Below are positions 38,901 to 46,422 of a stretch of DNA of 64,000 nucleotides, one piece after another. The stretch is taken from positions 1 through 64,000 of the forward strand of contig NZ_LUUK01000182.1 in assembly GCF_001644025.1 (NCBI RefSeq), in the 5' to 3' direction. Below the pieces are notes generated by a model. It did no database searches. It was not told where the DNA came from and was given only the letters and a program-made list of their open reading frames with translations. The position numbers and the translations under genes were made by a program. Source of the stretch: Methylomonas koyamae. GTDB lineage: Bacteria; Pseudomonadota; Gammaproteobacteria; Methylococcales; Methylomonadaceae. Positions within the stretch are counted from its first letter, which is position 1. Every line of letters begins with the position of its first letter.

Positions 38901-40379
38901 GATGCGCTCGACATCACCGTTGGCGTCGCGATGAAAATACAGGCTTTGGCCCTGGCTGTTGTGCCAGGCCCGCAGAGGGCAACGGCCAGACCGACCGGTG
39001 AAGGTTTTCGCCAATCCGCTTTGCTCGACCAGGCGAAAATGATCATTTTCCCGGTACAAGCGCAATTGTTCCGGCAGATTGATGCTGTAGCCACCCACCG
39101 CTGGCAGCGGCAAATCGATGCGTTGGCCGTCGGCATTGCAAAAGGTTGCGCGTTGGCCGATTTCCAGCCATTCGTCCAGCGGCGTCAGCCAACCGTAACC
39201 CAGTTGCCGGTCGATGTCGGACTGGCCGCTACGGTAAAACCGTCGCCAGTCGAGAGGTAGCGGACCTTCCCAGGTAAAGTCGACCTTTTCCAGCATTTCC
39301 TCGCCGGTGACCATGCTGATCGGGCAACCTTCTTTCTTGCATAAATTGCTCGGAGTATTGGCCGTCTGATTGGACGTCGGCGGTCCTGAATTCGCATCGG
39401 CCGGTGGCGCTGGGCTTCGGCTCTTCGCGTTGCCGGTACCGCCCGATCCGCGTGCGGCTTCCGAGGGCGTGACGGCGTTGCCGGGCGACTCGGACGCCGA
39501 CACCCTTGCCTGCCCCTTACGTCCTTTCATGGCCCGCACCTTCGCCAACAGCGCAAAGAACGCCGCGACGCCGATCACCGCGATCACGCTCGCTAGGTGA
39601 CGGGCGGCTTCGTCGAGTTCGCGGTCGCTGCCGGCGTCTATCGTCAACGTCAAGAAGTCGCCGATATCGGCCGCGACGTCGAATACCGCCATCCCGAGGA
39701 AAAACGCGCCGCCGATCAGCATCACGACATCGACCACCTCGCCGACGCCAAACGCATGGGAGCCCGCCCAAACCACCAATACACCGGCGGTAATCCCCAA
39801 ATTTTCCGGGCTGATCATCGCCTCGAATTCGCCACGCACGCCGGCCGGCAACAACGGCAAGGTGCGGCGCAGTACCTCGGCAAATTTATCGGCCAGCGGC
39901 CAGTCCGCGACGCCGGGCTTGACCGGCACCGCCGATACGGCCGTCACGTTGCCGGGAGCAACCGGCTTGGGCGCCGCCAACGCCGCGCCTTGAACCGATT
40001 CGCCCTTGAGCAAATAAAACCAGGTGTCGATGCCGACAATGCCGTCGGCGGTCAGGCCAACGCCGGTTTGAAATTGCCGCACGGCTTGCAGCGTGGCCAA
40101 ATTAAAAATGCCATCGTCCAACTGCGGACTGGGCTTCAGACAGGCATTAAGTAATCGTTGCAGGCGGCGAACGTCGTCGCCTTGCTGGCCCTGCTTGAGC
40201 GTCGGTGGCGCGGATTTCGCGGCGCGGACGCGGGGAGACTTAAGGCTAGCGCCGGGTTTGGCCGACTTGACGCCGACCGGTAATGGCCGCGGCGACAAGT
40301 CGCGAGTCGTGGTACCGTCGTTCAAATTGCGGGGCTTGAGTTCCGCGCCGGTTGGTCGAGGATCGCGAGAGCTAGTCAC
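35976..40379 (-). CDS. RHS-repeat polymorphic toxin with barnase-like RNase tip (T6SS effector)
   Basis: 1467 residues, GTG start with GAGGAG 8 nt upstream. In order: a peptidoglycan-binding domain (about 61-126, LKQGQQGDDVRRLQRLL...GLTADGIVGIDTW), hydrophobic segments (about 193-243 and 267-286), a CPISMVTGEEMLEKVDFTWE entry motif (near 352), a long run of YD/RHS repeats forming the cocoon, and the D-P-L-G-L boundary at 1342-1346. A 121-residue toxin tip follows. The tip matches the RNase N1/barnase family, with the probable catalytic triad E1422 (Y-L-E-Y-R), R1438 (A-N-R-I-V) and H1454 (T-H-Y-G-D). It lies downstream of VgrG and PAAR and is followed by a barstar-like gene. No PAAR domain of its own. 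Confidence 0.92.
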   Translation of the reverse strand: MTSSRDPRPTGAELKPRNLNDGTTTRDLSPRPLPVGVKSAKPGASLKSPRVRAAKSAPPTLKQGQQGDDVRRLQRLLNACLKPSPQLDDGIFNLATLQAVRQFQTGVGLTADGIVGIDTWFYLLKGESVQGAALAAPKPVAPGNVTAVSAVPVKPGVADWPLADKFAEVLRRTLPLLPAGVRGEFEAMISPENLGITAGVLVVWAGSHAFGVGEVVDVVMLIGGAFFLGMAVFDVAADIGDFLTLTIDAGSDRELDEAARHLASVIAVIGVAAFFALLAKVRAMKGRKGQARVSASESPGNAVTPSEAARGSGGTGNAKSRSPAPPADANSGPPTSNQTANTPSNLCKKEGCPISMVTGEEMLEKVDFTWEGPLPLDWRRFYRSGQSDIDRQLGYGWLTPLDEWLEIGQRATFCNADGQRIDLPLPAVGGYSINLPEQLRLYRENDHFRLVEQSGLAKTFTGRSGRCPLRAWHNSQGQSLYFHRDANGDVERISSSWNKHLLFERQGRRIVGIRPGKRHGSGFAAAGEPLVSYRYSDAGDLIGARDRLEQGETYAYRNHVIARRTLASGFNFYFEWDQDTPQGKCLHNWGDNGVYDYRFEWLPDGVSHAIDSRGGVAVYRHDPQGLLLLERSPEGRETRHSYNVDNQLAQTVAPDGGITRFSYDKEGRLVGVSDALGFSQRVKYDKQGNPVELIDALDQRWLRRYDASGRLEEIVAANGAITQYQYNAQGVPVRITDALGRTRSLLWDEQLRLVGEIGFDGIKTRYQYDDDDRIVAIVDQDKRTTRYGYDAAGRVTAVQHADGSTVQLRYNAAGLLTHYIDGLGHTTEYRYDDGLSQPTARIDPLGHEMRYRYDSERNLIGLINPKGETYSLNYDRDENLIEEIGFDGRIQRYRYNAAGALEAYLQPGADGDWSVTRFERDRLGRLLKKRAADGSLSQYGYDPLGRLQLAKNADSLLLLGYNALGQINQENQNGAIVRHKYDLLGRRIHTETPDRHRIDYRFGERYLDSIEFDGQTLTSHRYDELGREIGRSQGQLNTDYDYDPLGRLLRQRAALKGQAVLIGRQYNYDAAGKLRELDDLRQGRSQYHYDPAARLIRSEGLSPESFVHDPAGNLLGASAEGGRIEGDRLLVMGDRHYAYDAAGNLIEEKRGKAGQIVTRYQYDADNHLVRAETPQGTAQYRYDALGRRIAKRTAQGETRFQYDGPRLLAETDSQRSRTYLFEPGSFRPLALHEQDNTQASGTTYHYHLDHLGTPRELTDTDGRIVWSARYRAYGNLALADVEAIDNPLRFQGQYYDAETGLHYNLNRYYDPNAGRFIHQDPIGLKGGANVYRYAPNPVNWIDPLGLTGKDCSAVSNTSSPTIARITPGSLPPAEEVAVLDTLKHIDAGTTPTGPLAKKWGTQFKNWAGDLPGAKGASSPYLEYRVAPSAGTTGAGANRIVANSQTGEMYYTWTHYGDAGNPAFVQIR

Positions 40380-40687
40380 GGACGAAGCTCCTCGCTTGTC
40401 GAGCGAAACACGACAGAGCCTGGATGGGATCGAATTTCAACATTGAGGGGTTTTGGCCGTCCGTTACCGATGTATGCATTGCGGGTATTCCTTCTCGCCC
40501 GAGCGGTAATATAAAAGTCAGCGGAGCCGCTACCGAATCCAGGGTCGGAGCCCTGTCAGTCGCGGCTAAAACCGCTCCCACTCCACTGGCTTTCATGTTC
40601 CGGGGCGATGCCGTATTTTCATGATCGTGAGTATGAATTGGCGCAACCATTTCCGAACGGAACCGAACAAGGTTGCCGGCGACCGCC
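40380..40687. other. Gap between vgrG and the RHS gene with a REP-like palindrome
   Basis: 308 nt. A REP-type palindrome at 40559-40581 reads, on the minus strand, GTGGGAGCGGTTTTAGCCGCGAC (given as arms GCGG/CCGC around TTTTAG with a 5' GTGGGA). An open frame across it (to 40650) is not credible because the repeat makes up part of it. No separate promoter for the RHS gene was picked out. Confidence 0.5.
40559..40581 (-). repeat. REP-like element of the GGAGCGG...CCGC class
   Basis: A 23-nt element with a GCGG(CTAAAA)CCGC stem-loop and flanking GGGAG, resembling the repetitive extragenic palindromes common in gammaproteobacteria. It is unrelated in sequence to the palindromes at 35298 and 35534. 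Copy number in the genome is unknown. Confidence 0.6.
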
Positions 40688-42751
40688 TCAGTTGATCATC
40701 ACCATACCGCCCTTGACCGTCATCATGCCGTCGCCACTGACCGTCGTCATCGGGCTTTTCAGTTCGGCCTGCGCATCGGCTTCAATCTTGACCATCACAC
40801 CCTTGATCGTCACGCCGCTCTGATCGATTTTGACGCTGTTGGACCCCACCTTGAGCTCGATGGCCTGCGCGGCCTCGTTCGAAATACTACCGCCATCCAA
40901 TTTCACCGTCAGATTGCCCGTGCCCAGCGATACGGTCCGATTTCCCGAACTAATCGTCAGATCATCGTTACCTTGATCGAGCTTGACGGTTCGATTGCCG
41001 GTGCTGATGGTCAAATTATCGTTACCTTGCTTGACCTCGACCACGCGGTTGCCGGTTTTGATCGTCAGCGTATCGTTGCCTTGATCCAGCGTGACGGTGC
41101 GGTGATTGTAGATGTCTATCGTCTGGTCGCCGGCGTCTGTCTTTTCGAAGCCGATTTTTTGGACATCGTTGTTCTCGACGATGCGGGTACAATTCTTCTC
41201 GGCGTGGACGTAAAGTTCTTCTTCGTCTTTCTTGTCCTCGAAGCGGATTTCGTTAAAGTTTTGGTCGGAGCCTCCCGGCGTGCTGCGCGTTTTGATGCCG
41301 CTCTGCGTCTTGTTGGCATCCAGAGCGTAGGGCGGCATATTTTCGTTGTTATACACCCGGCCGGTAATGATCGGCGCGTCCGGATTGCCTTCCAGAAAAT
41401 CGACGATCACTTCCTGACCAACCCGCGGAATGAATATTCCACCCCAGTTCTTACCGGCCCAGATTTGCGCGACCCTAACCCAGCAAGAGCTGTTTTCGTT
41501 TCTGACACCCAATCTATCCCAATAAAACTGGATTTTGACCCGACCATACGAGTCGGTCAGGATTTCGTCTCCGTCCGCGCCGACCACCACGGCGGTCTGC
41601 ACGCCCTGTACCACGGGGACTCTGGTCATCCTGGGCGGACGGTACACGTAGCTGGTCGGGATCAAGGTGTACGTGCATTGAAACTCTTCGGGATCGCCAG
41701 CGCCGCCCGCGCCGAAATCGTTGTTCTGAATCTGAAATTGCGTGGCCAAAACCAGATATTCGCGGTTTTGATCGTCGCGCGGGAATTGCGACAAGGTAAA
41801 GGTCAAGCCGGTCGCCAAATTTCGCACATTACCCCTGGCGACGATTTGTTCATGTTCGGCGCGGACTTCTTCCATCCGCAATTTGGAATAGCGCTCGCCG
41901 GCCGATCCCACGGCAAATTCGCCGGGGTAATCGTAAACCTCCTTGTCCGCGCCGGCATGCGTCCCCGCGATGGTGGTCGAGTTTTTTAAATCGGCGGAGG
42001 GGGTCTCGAAGTTGTAGTCGTTCAACGAGTACTTGCCGGTTTGGATTTGCCGGCTAATGCTCCATTCGAACATGTGTTCCTCGTCGCGCCCCCCTTGATT
42101 CGCCAGCGGGTAGTATTTGACGGTCGCGCTAACCGGCCTGGGCAAGTGGGCGAGCATGTTGTCGCATAACACCAGGGTATGGCCGGCGACGCTATGCCGG
42201 TGGTAGTAATAGATACCCTCTTCTTCCAGAAGTCGGCTGATGAAATTGAAATCGGTCTCCCGATATTGCACGCAAAATTCGCGCGGCTGATAGGTCTCCT
42301 GCAAATCCAGGACGACATCGGTGACTTGGTGCTGGGCCAAGACTTTTTTGACAATCTCCGGCACCGTGGTCGGCGCGGCTTCGCTGGCACCGCTATCGGC
42401 GTCGATGGCCGGCGATAACACCCGACAATTGGCGGCCCGCGTCAGCAACCATAGCTTGGGATGCACCGTGACTCGGTAGTAATACAAATCGCCTATCATG
42501 CCGAACTGATTCACCCGGGTAACGATACCGTTGAAGATCCGGCTGGCATTGTCTTCCAGCGCCAGTTCGACCGTCACTCCGGTACCGAGTAAGGCCTGAG
42601 AATCCAGAGTTTCGCTTTCGCTCAGTAATTCCAGCTCGTATTCGAACAACCGGCTGACCGGTTCGGTGCCGGTCATCCGGTAAAGCACGAAGGCCCCTTC
42701 GCCGAGCGCGGTAGTCACCTTTGCGGCACGTTGAGATTGTATGAGAGCCAT
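40688..42751 (-). CDS. vgrG: Type VI secretion spike protein VgrG
   Basis: 687 residues (TssI). The N-terminal gp27-like part has FVLYRMTGTEPVSRLFEYEL and ETDFNFISRLLEEEGIYYYH. The gp5-like OB fold includes QIWAGKNWGGIFIPRVGQEV and VDFLEGNPDAPIITGRVYN. The C-terminal beta-helix needle is made of near-identical units of the type Q-G-N-D-x-L-T-I-x-x-G-N-R-x-V (about 550-620). There is no fused effector domain; the tip ends in MMTVKGGMVMIN and would be capped by the PAAR protein encoded just upstream. The RHS effector gene follows. Confidence 0.96.
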   Translation of the reverse strand: MALIQSQRAAKVTTALGEGAFVLYRMTGTEPVSRLFEYELELLSESETLDSQALLGTGVTVELALEDNASRIFNGIVTRVNQFGMIGDLYYYRVTVHPKLWLLTRAANCRVLSPAIDADSGASEAAPTTVPEIVKKVLAQHQVTDVVLDLQETYQPREFCVQYRETDFNFISRLLEEEGIYYYHRHSVAGHTLVLCDNMLAHLPRPVSATVKYYPLANQGGRDEEHMFEWSISRQIQTGKYSLNDYNFETPSADLKNSTTIAGTHAGADKEVYDYPGEFAVGSAGERYSKLRMEEVRAEHEQIVARGNVRNLATGLTFTLSQFPRDDQNREYLVLATQFQIQNNDFGAGGAGDPEEFQCTYTLIPTSYVYRPPRMTRVPVVQGVQTAVVVGADGDEILTDSYGRVKIQFYWDRLGVRNENSSCWVRVAQIWAGKNWGGIFIPRVGQEVIVDFLEGNPDAPIITGRVYNNENMPPYALDANKTQSGIKTRSTPGGSDQNFNEIRFEDKKDEEELYVHAEKNCTRIVENNDVQKIGFEKTDAGDQTIDIYNHRTVTLDQGNDTLTIKTGNRVVEVKQGNDNLTISTGNRTVKLDQGNDDLTISSGNRTVSLGTGNLTVKLDGGSISNEAAQAIELKVGSNSVKIDQSGVTIKGVMVKIEADAQAELKSPMTTVSGDGMMTVKGGMVMIN

Positions 42752-42796
42752 GTTGAAATCCTAAAACTAACGCTGTTTTAATGGTTGGAGCGCGAA

Positions 42797-43090
42797 TCAA
42801 CCGCCAATCAATACCGTTGGACAACCTAGGATGATCGTTCCGCCGTGAGCGCAACTATCGCCCATCCTGGCGGCCGGCATGTTGGCAATCATCACCGTCG
42901 CCGAGCCCTTGACGATGGTATCGGGCGGACCGACGCACACGGCCATGTCGGTCGCGCGCGCCGCCGGCATCTTGCCGATCAACACGGTAGGCGCGCCCGG
43001 CGGCAATATCGGACCGCCGACGTGCGGCACCGGACCGGTAAACATCGGGCAAACATGCATATCGGTGATGCGCGCGGCGGGCTGACCCAT
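42797..43090 (-). CDS. PAAR-domain spike tip protein
   Basis: 97 residues, one complete PAAR domain. Its repeats start at G-Q-P-A-A-R-I-T-D-M-H and recur as MPAARATDMAVCVGPPDTIV and MPAARMGDSCAHGGTIILG; the His and Cys residues in D-M-H-V-C and S-C-A-H suit the zinc site. It sharpens the VgrG spike and may recruit effectors. The ATG at 43090 is typical (M-G-Q-P-A-A-R); the frame opens 10 codons earlier. It is followed by vgrG after 45 nt. Confidence 0.95.
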   Translation of the reverse strand: MGQPAARITDMHVCPMFTGPVPHVGGPILPPGAPTVLIGKMPAARATDMAVCVGPPDTIVKGSATVMIANMPAARMGDSCAHGGTIILGCPTVLIGG

Positions 43091-43104
43091 GGTTTTACTC
43101 CTGA

Positions 43105-43698
43105 TTAAGTCGGTTGCCAAATGCGGCCGTTGCCGCCGTTGGCGATGTCGATGCCTTGTTCCAGGAAAAACCGGTATTTCTCCTGGGCCTTCTCCGGATA
43201 AGTGAGCACGGCCGCCAGCATCACCGCTCCGGCGACGGCCTTGGCGGTCAAGTTATCGGCGGGCGGAACCGACGGCGCGTCTTCCGGCGCCATGCTGCCG
43301 TCGCTCCAGAACGCGGCCATCGCCGCCCAAGCTGCCGGATTCTCAAATGACGCGCTGTGAGCGGCCGCGTTCGCGTTGCGCCGGTTGGGCTCGGTCGGTT
43401 TGTAAACCCAAAGCTCGGCGGCCTCCAGAGCCTTTACGACTTCAGGCGGCGTTTTGTCGTCAATCGAGCTACGCGCGCAGACACAGGCCCACCAGGCCGC
43501 CTCACGCTTGGGCAAGGCCCGGGCCAGAAAACGTACGGCGTCCGGAAATAGTTTCAGTTCGATCAAAGCCAACAAAAACGCCACCGGCGTCGTGTCGGCC
43601 GCCAGGCATTGCATCGCCGCCGGGTCGAGCTGAATATCCTGGCAGATTTGCACCGCCTTGGGTATCGTCACTTTTTGTAAAGTAACCGCACCTGTCAT
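43105..43698 (-). CDS. DUF6931-like T6SS accessory protein
   Basis: 197 residues, helical and Ala-rich with no signal peptide. Sequence such as FLLALIELKLFPDAVRFLAR, LPKREAAWWACVCARS and AHSASFENPAAWAAMAAFWS fits the uncharacterised DUF6931 proteins that occur beside PAAR and VgrG genes. It lies between the lipase and PAAR genes, 14 nt upstream of the PAAR start, and could be an effector adaptor or chaperone. The family name is from memory and not checked; the role is inferred from position. Confidence 0.65.
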   Translation of the reverse strand: MTGAVTLQKVTIPKAVQICQDIQLDPAAMQCLAADTTPVAFLLALIELKLFPDAVRFLARALPKREAAWWACVCARSSIDDKTPPEVVKALEAAELWVYKPTEPNRRNANAAAHSASFENPAAWAAMAAFWSDGSMAPEDAPSVPPADNLTAKAVAGAVMLAAVLTYPEKAQEKYRFFLEQGIDIANGGNGRIWQPT

Positions 43699-43828
43699 GT
43701 TGTCTCCTGTCGCCGACGTCGATCTAATCCGATGGCGAATGATTGCAAAAAGTCATCCCGGCAAGTGAAATCTAAACATGCTTGGCATTTCTCAAGCGAC
43801 TCCGGATACGCTTAGCGGGCGCCGAACA

Positions 43829-44530
43829 TTACAGCGCTTCGAACGGATCGATATTCGCCCAATCGGTCTGCAAAACCGCCTGCCAGCAATTGGTTTTGCC
43901 ATGAGCGCCGCCGCCGGTGGCATTGGGCAAATCGACCACCATGCCGACATGATCGCCGGCCAGACCTTCGATGCTGACTAGATCGCCGGCGATCCGAAAA
44001 TTGACGCCGGGGCAATCGGACGCACTTTTCGACTGCCAAGTCCGAATCATCATTTGCGGTTTTAGAATATTCACGTGCGCGGCCTTAATCACTTGCGCCA
44101 TCGCCGGCGCATTGAAGGTCACGAACGGCACGCCTTCCCAAACGCCAACCACTTGCGCCAAACCGCCGCCCAACGAATGGCCGGTTAACGACAACCGCCG
44201 GCCGTTGGCGATTTGCTTGGCGGCCTTCAGCATCTGCCGCGCCGACGAACATTGGTTGGGCAGGATGCGCAAACCGATTCTCAGGTCCGCCCCAATATCG
44301 GAGAATAGTTTTCCTTTTTGCCCCGGATTCGTGCCACAGCAACCGACCACGACGTCGGTGCTATTGCACCATATGCCGCCTTGAAAACCATCGCCGTACC
44401 AAGTCCCCGATTCCCATTTCTGCACCTGCCAATCGTCCACCATATGACCGGGAGGTTCGGCGTAATACTGGTTAGAGCTTTTGTAATAAGCGGCGATGGC
44501 GATTTTTGCGTAGTCTAGGCAGGTAGTCAT
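43829..44530 (-). CDS. Class 3 lipase-like protein, probable T6SS phospholipase effector
   Basis: About 233 residues with an alpha/beta-hydrolase fold of the fungal-type lipase 3 group. The nucleophile elbow is LSLTGHSLGGGLAQVVG, with the catalytic Ser in G-H-S-L-G, and acid/base candidates lie in FRIAGDLVSIEGLAGDHVGM (Asp and His). V-V-V-G-C-C-G-T-N-P-G precedes the elbow. The ATG at 44530 (M-T-T-C-L-D-Y-A-K) has GGGA about 8 nt upstream; a GTG at 44545 is less likely. No secretion signal, as expected for T6SS cargo. A dedicated immunity gene was not identified. Confidence 0.82.
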   Translation of the reverse strand: MTTCLDYAKIAIAAYYKSSNQYYAEPPGHMVDDWQVQKWESGTWYGDGFQGGIWCNSTDVVVGCCGTNPGQKGKLFSDIGADLRIGLRILPNQCSSARQMLKAAKQIANGRRLSLTGHSLGGGLAQVVGVWEGVPFVTFNAPAMAQVIKAAHVNILKPQMMIRTWQSKSASDCPGVNFRIAGDLVSIEGLAGDHVGMVVDLPNATGGGAHGKTNCWQAVLQTDWANIDPFEAL

Positions 44531-44646
44531 ATAATCGCGTCCCACTATAAATTGTTAAATTTACTCTCAGGCATCCGTTCTTTCACATCCGCTCAGAACT
44601 AATGGTTGACTTATGAATAAGAGCGACAACCACAAAGGACGCACAT

Positions 44647-44880
44647 TTAGATACAGCACCTAATTGGGCACTTCATATTCCTATGTAAATCTCTGATTAA
44701 CTTGCCATCTCGAATTTCAAAACCGACTAAAAAATGGCTTGCGCATTGCACTTTCCCTGAAAAAGCCGCATCAAGCAGAGCGCCTATAAGAATGAATTCC
44801 AATTCAGCTTGATAGAATTGAACTACCCCGCAGAAGAATTCTTCCGCTAACTCAACTTGAGAACATGAACCAAATAGTTA
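44647..44880 (-). other. Open frame without a start codon, possible broken immunity gene
   Basis: A minus-strand frame of about 75 codons runs from an in-frame stop near 44880 to TAA at 44647. It overlaps the end of the cysteine-peptidase gene in another frame. It reads protein-like (EEFFCGVVQFYQAELEFILI, then SHFLVGFEIRDGKLIRDLHR) but contains no ATG except five codons from the boundary of its last segment, and no ribosome-binding site. It may be a decayed remnant of an immunity gene. Evidence is weak. Confidence 0.25.
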
Positions 44881-45494
44881 TGATTGGGAAAATCTTTGTA
44901 CGGAAAGCTTGCCTCATTACCCATCTTAGTTTTACTGCCCCAATTATACATATACCCGGCATCATTTATATATACCCAGTGGCGCAAGCCTAAAAACCCA
45001 TTATCCTTATTATTTATATCACCCACACCACAAACACAATTCTTGAAATTACTCAAACTAGCCTGACTCCAAACTCCGTTATGCGGGATTTCCGTCGCTT
45101 TTGCCCCGATCCACGCGATATAGGCTAATAAAGCTTCTTTTGACATGGCAACACCCCATCCCTGTTCCGTTACCTTATCCTTAGCACTAAGAGGCGACAT
45201 CTTGACTTTTGCAAGCGCTCTATCGCATTCCAATATCAACTGATCAATAGTCTTTTTCGCATGAACGCCACCGAAAGTTCGCGTAAAATTAACCAGATTC
45301 TCCGCAACCGCTTTATTGTTATTCTTTATATATTTTAGGAACTCCAGGATAGACATACCAAGATTCCATTCCAATTCGTTCGGAGTCAGTCCATCCAACG
45401 CATTTCCATCGTTCTTCGACAGCAAGATTCCATGGATAACTGAAACGAATCCACAGACCCCACCCCAATAGTTTTGTCCAAACAGCTGAGTCAT
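44847..45494 (-). CDS. Candidate papain-like cysteine-peptidase effector
   Basis: About 215 residues, AT-rich, not recognised as a named family. Near the N-terminus is N-Y-W-G-G-V-C-G-F-V-S-V-I-H, with Cys14 in a G-x-C-G-x-x-S context followed by a helix, as in papain-like and C39-like peptidases. Near the C-terminus is L-R-H-W-V-Y-I-N-D-A-G, with H172 and N177 or D178 in the strand order expected for the catalytic His and Asn/Asp, then Y-N-W-G-S. The ATG at 45494 has GGGGAT at good spacing. Position between clpV and the lipase/VgrG genes suggests a T6SS cargo. Enzyme class is inferred. Confidence 0.5.
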   Translation of the reverse strand: MTQLFGQNYWGGVCGFVSVIHGILLSKNDGNALDGLTPNELEWNLGMSILEFLKYIKNNNKAVAENLVNFTRTFGGVHAKKTIDQLILECDRALAKVKMSPLSAKDKVTEQGWGVAMSKEALLAYIAWIGAKATEIPHNGVWSQASLSNFKNCVCGVGDINNKDNGFLGLRHWVYINDAGYMYNWGSKTKMGNEASFPYKDFPNHNYLVHVLKLS

Positions 45495-45796
45495 AAACAT
45501 ATCCCCATTTCGGCAAACACCTAGATTAACACCCTTACTCGCAATACCAAGCCACTTTATCTCGCAAAACCCATAGGAATACGAAACTACCGATATTACT
45601 TACTTGCCGATTATACTTTCCAGAATTTCCAGCCACCTGACCGATAAAACCATCTTGCTTAATTTTATCTCAAAGCCCGCTACCTGAAAAAACCCTGTCA
45701 TTCGACAACCAAATAACTCGTAGCAAATCGCTGAACCATTCTACTACATGCCGCTTAAAACATCGCTTGGCGGTTATCCGATTCCATTTAGCATCG
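45495..45796. other. AT-rich gap, no gene recognised
   Basis: 302 nt between two AT-rich genes on the minus strand. Several stops in all frames. A frame overlapping the preceding gene end (to 45670) carries no ribosome-binding site and no recognisable sequence. It could hold remnants of a lost gene or a promoter for the peptidase gene. Confidence 0.4.
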
Positions 45797-46306
45797 CTAG
45801 AAATCCCCTTCATCCAGAGCTGCAAAAGGATTATTACTAAACTGACTTGCTTGTTTTTGTTCAATCTCCATCTTCTCTTTAAACTTTTTCTTTAATTCAT
45901 TTGAAGCTTGAATTTGTTTTTGCAATTCCTTTTTAACCGCATCGGAAACACCGGTAAATGTAACATGAACATTGAACAAAGCAGCGCCAGCCTTGCCACC
46001 AAGCTTTACAGTCTTATCAATCCCTTGAGAGTTTTTTACATGCCCGGTAATATCAAGATGATTATTACCACTGACTATATACATAAATTCGTGCGCCCCA
46101 CCCACATCCCCTTTAAGAATTTTGTCTTTCCGGGGGATTCCAGTTTTTAAATACTCAACAGTGCAAGAAAACTTCGAAAATGGAATATAAAGATCGCGAG
46201 CTGTAAGACCTAAACTATTCTTGGTCAATTTTTCACTCAGATAATCACTTTTAATTTGACTTAGAAGCAGTTTGCAAGCATCTTTCTCAATAACAGTTAG
46301 GGACAT
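45797..46306 (-). CDS. Uncharacterised protein in the T6SS effector section
   Basis: 169 residues, AT-rich, no signal peptide. ATG at 46306 with AGGA 8 nt upstream. The middle is beta-rich (PFSKFSCTVEYLKTGIPRKD, ...MYIVSGNNHLDITGHVKN...AALFNVHVTFTGVSDAV). From about 120 there is a Lys/Gln/Glu-rich helix likely to form a coiled coil (KKELQKQIQASNELKKKFKE), and the C-terminus is N-P-F-A-A-L-D-E-G-D-F. No family was recognised. It is the first gene after clpV and could be an adaptor, chaperone or immunity protein for the peptidase candidate downstream. Confidence 0.6.
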   Translation of the reverse strand: MSLTVIEKDACKLLLSQIKSDYLSEKLTKNSLGLTARDLYIPFSKFSCTVEYLKTGIPRKDKILKGDVGGAHEFMYIVSGNNHLDITGHVKNSQGIDKTVKLGGKAGAALFNVHVTFTGVSDAVKKELQKQIQASNELKKKFKEKMEIEQKQASQFSNNPFAALDEGDF

Positions 46307-46422
46307 ATTTTATCCTTTAATAAAATAAACAACCACAAAACACCCGAAAAACCACATAAAACATTTAGACCTAGTCATTCATCGACCAACTCATCCAATA
46401 ACCTTTATTAATATAATACGTG

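Noticed and set aside
40372-40650. Minus-strand frame of 92 codons between vgrG and the RHS gene
   Set aside because: Contains a REP-like palindrome, overlaps the RHS start in another frame, and has no recognisable protein sequence.
40673-41989. Long open frame of 438 codons on the plus strand opposite vgrG
   Set aside because: It is a mirror frame of vgrG, with runs such as repeated G-S-I-A-G-A-D-G-Q-I arising from the VgrG repeats. vgrG is complete and family-typical on the other strand.
45670-45864. 64-codon frame after the uncharacterised T6SS-island gene
   Set aside because: Overlaps the end of that gene in another frame, no ribosome-binding site; could be a remnant but nothing supports it.
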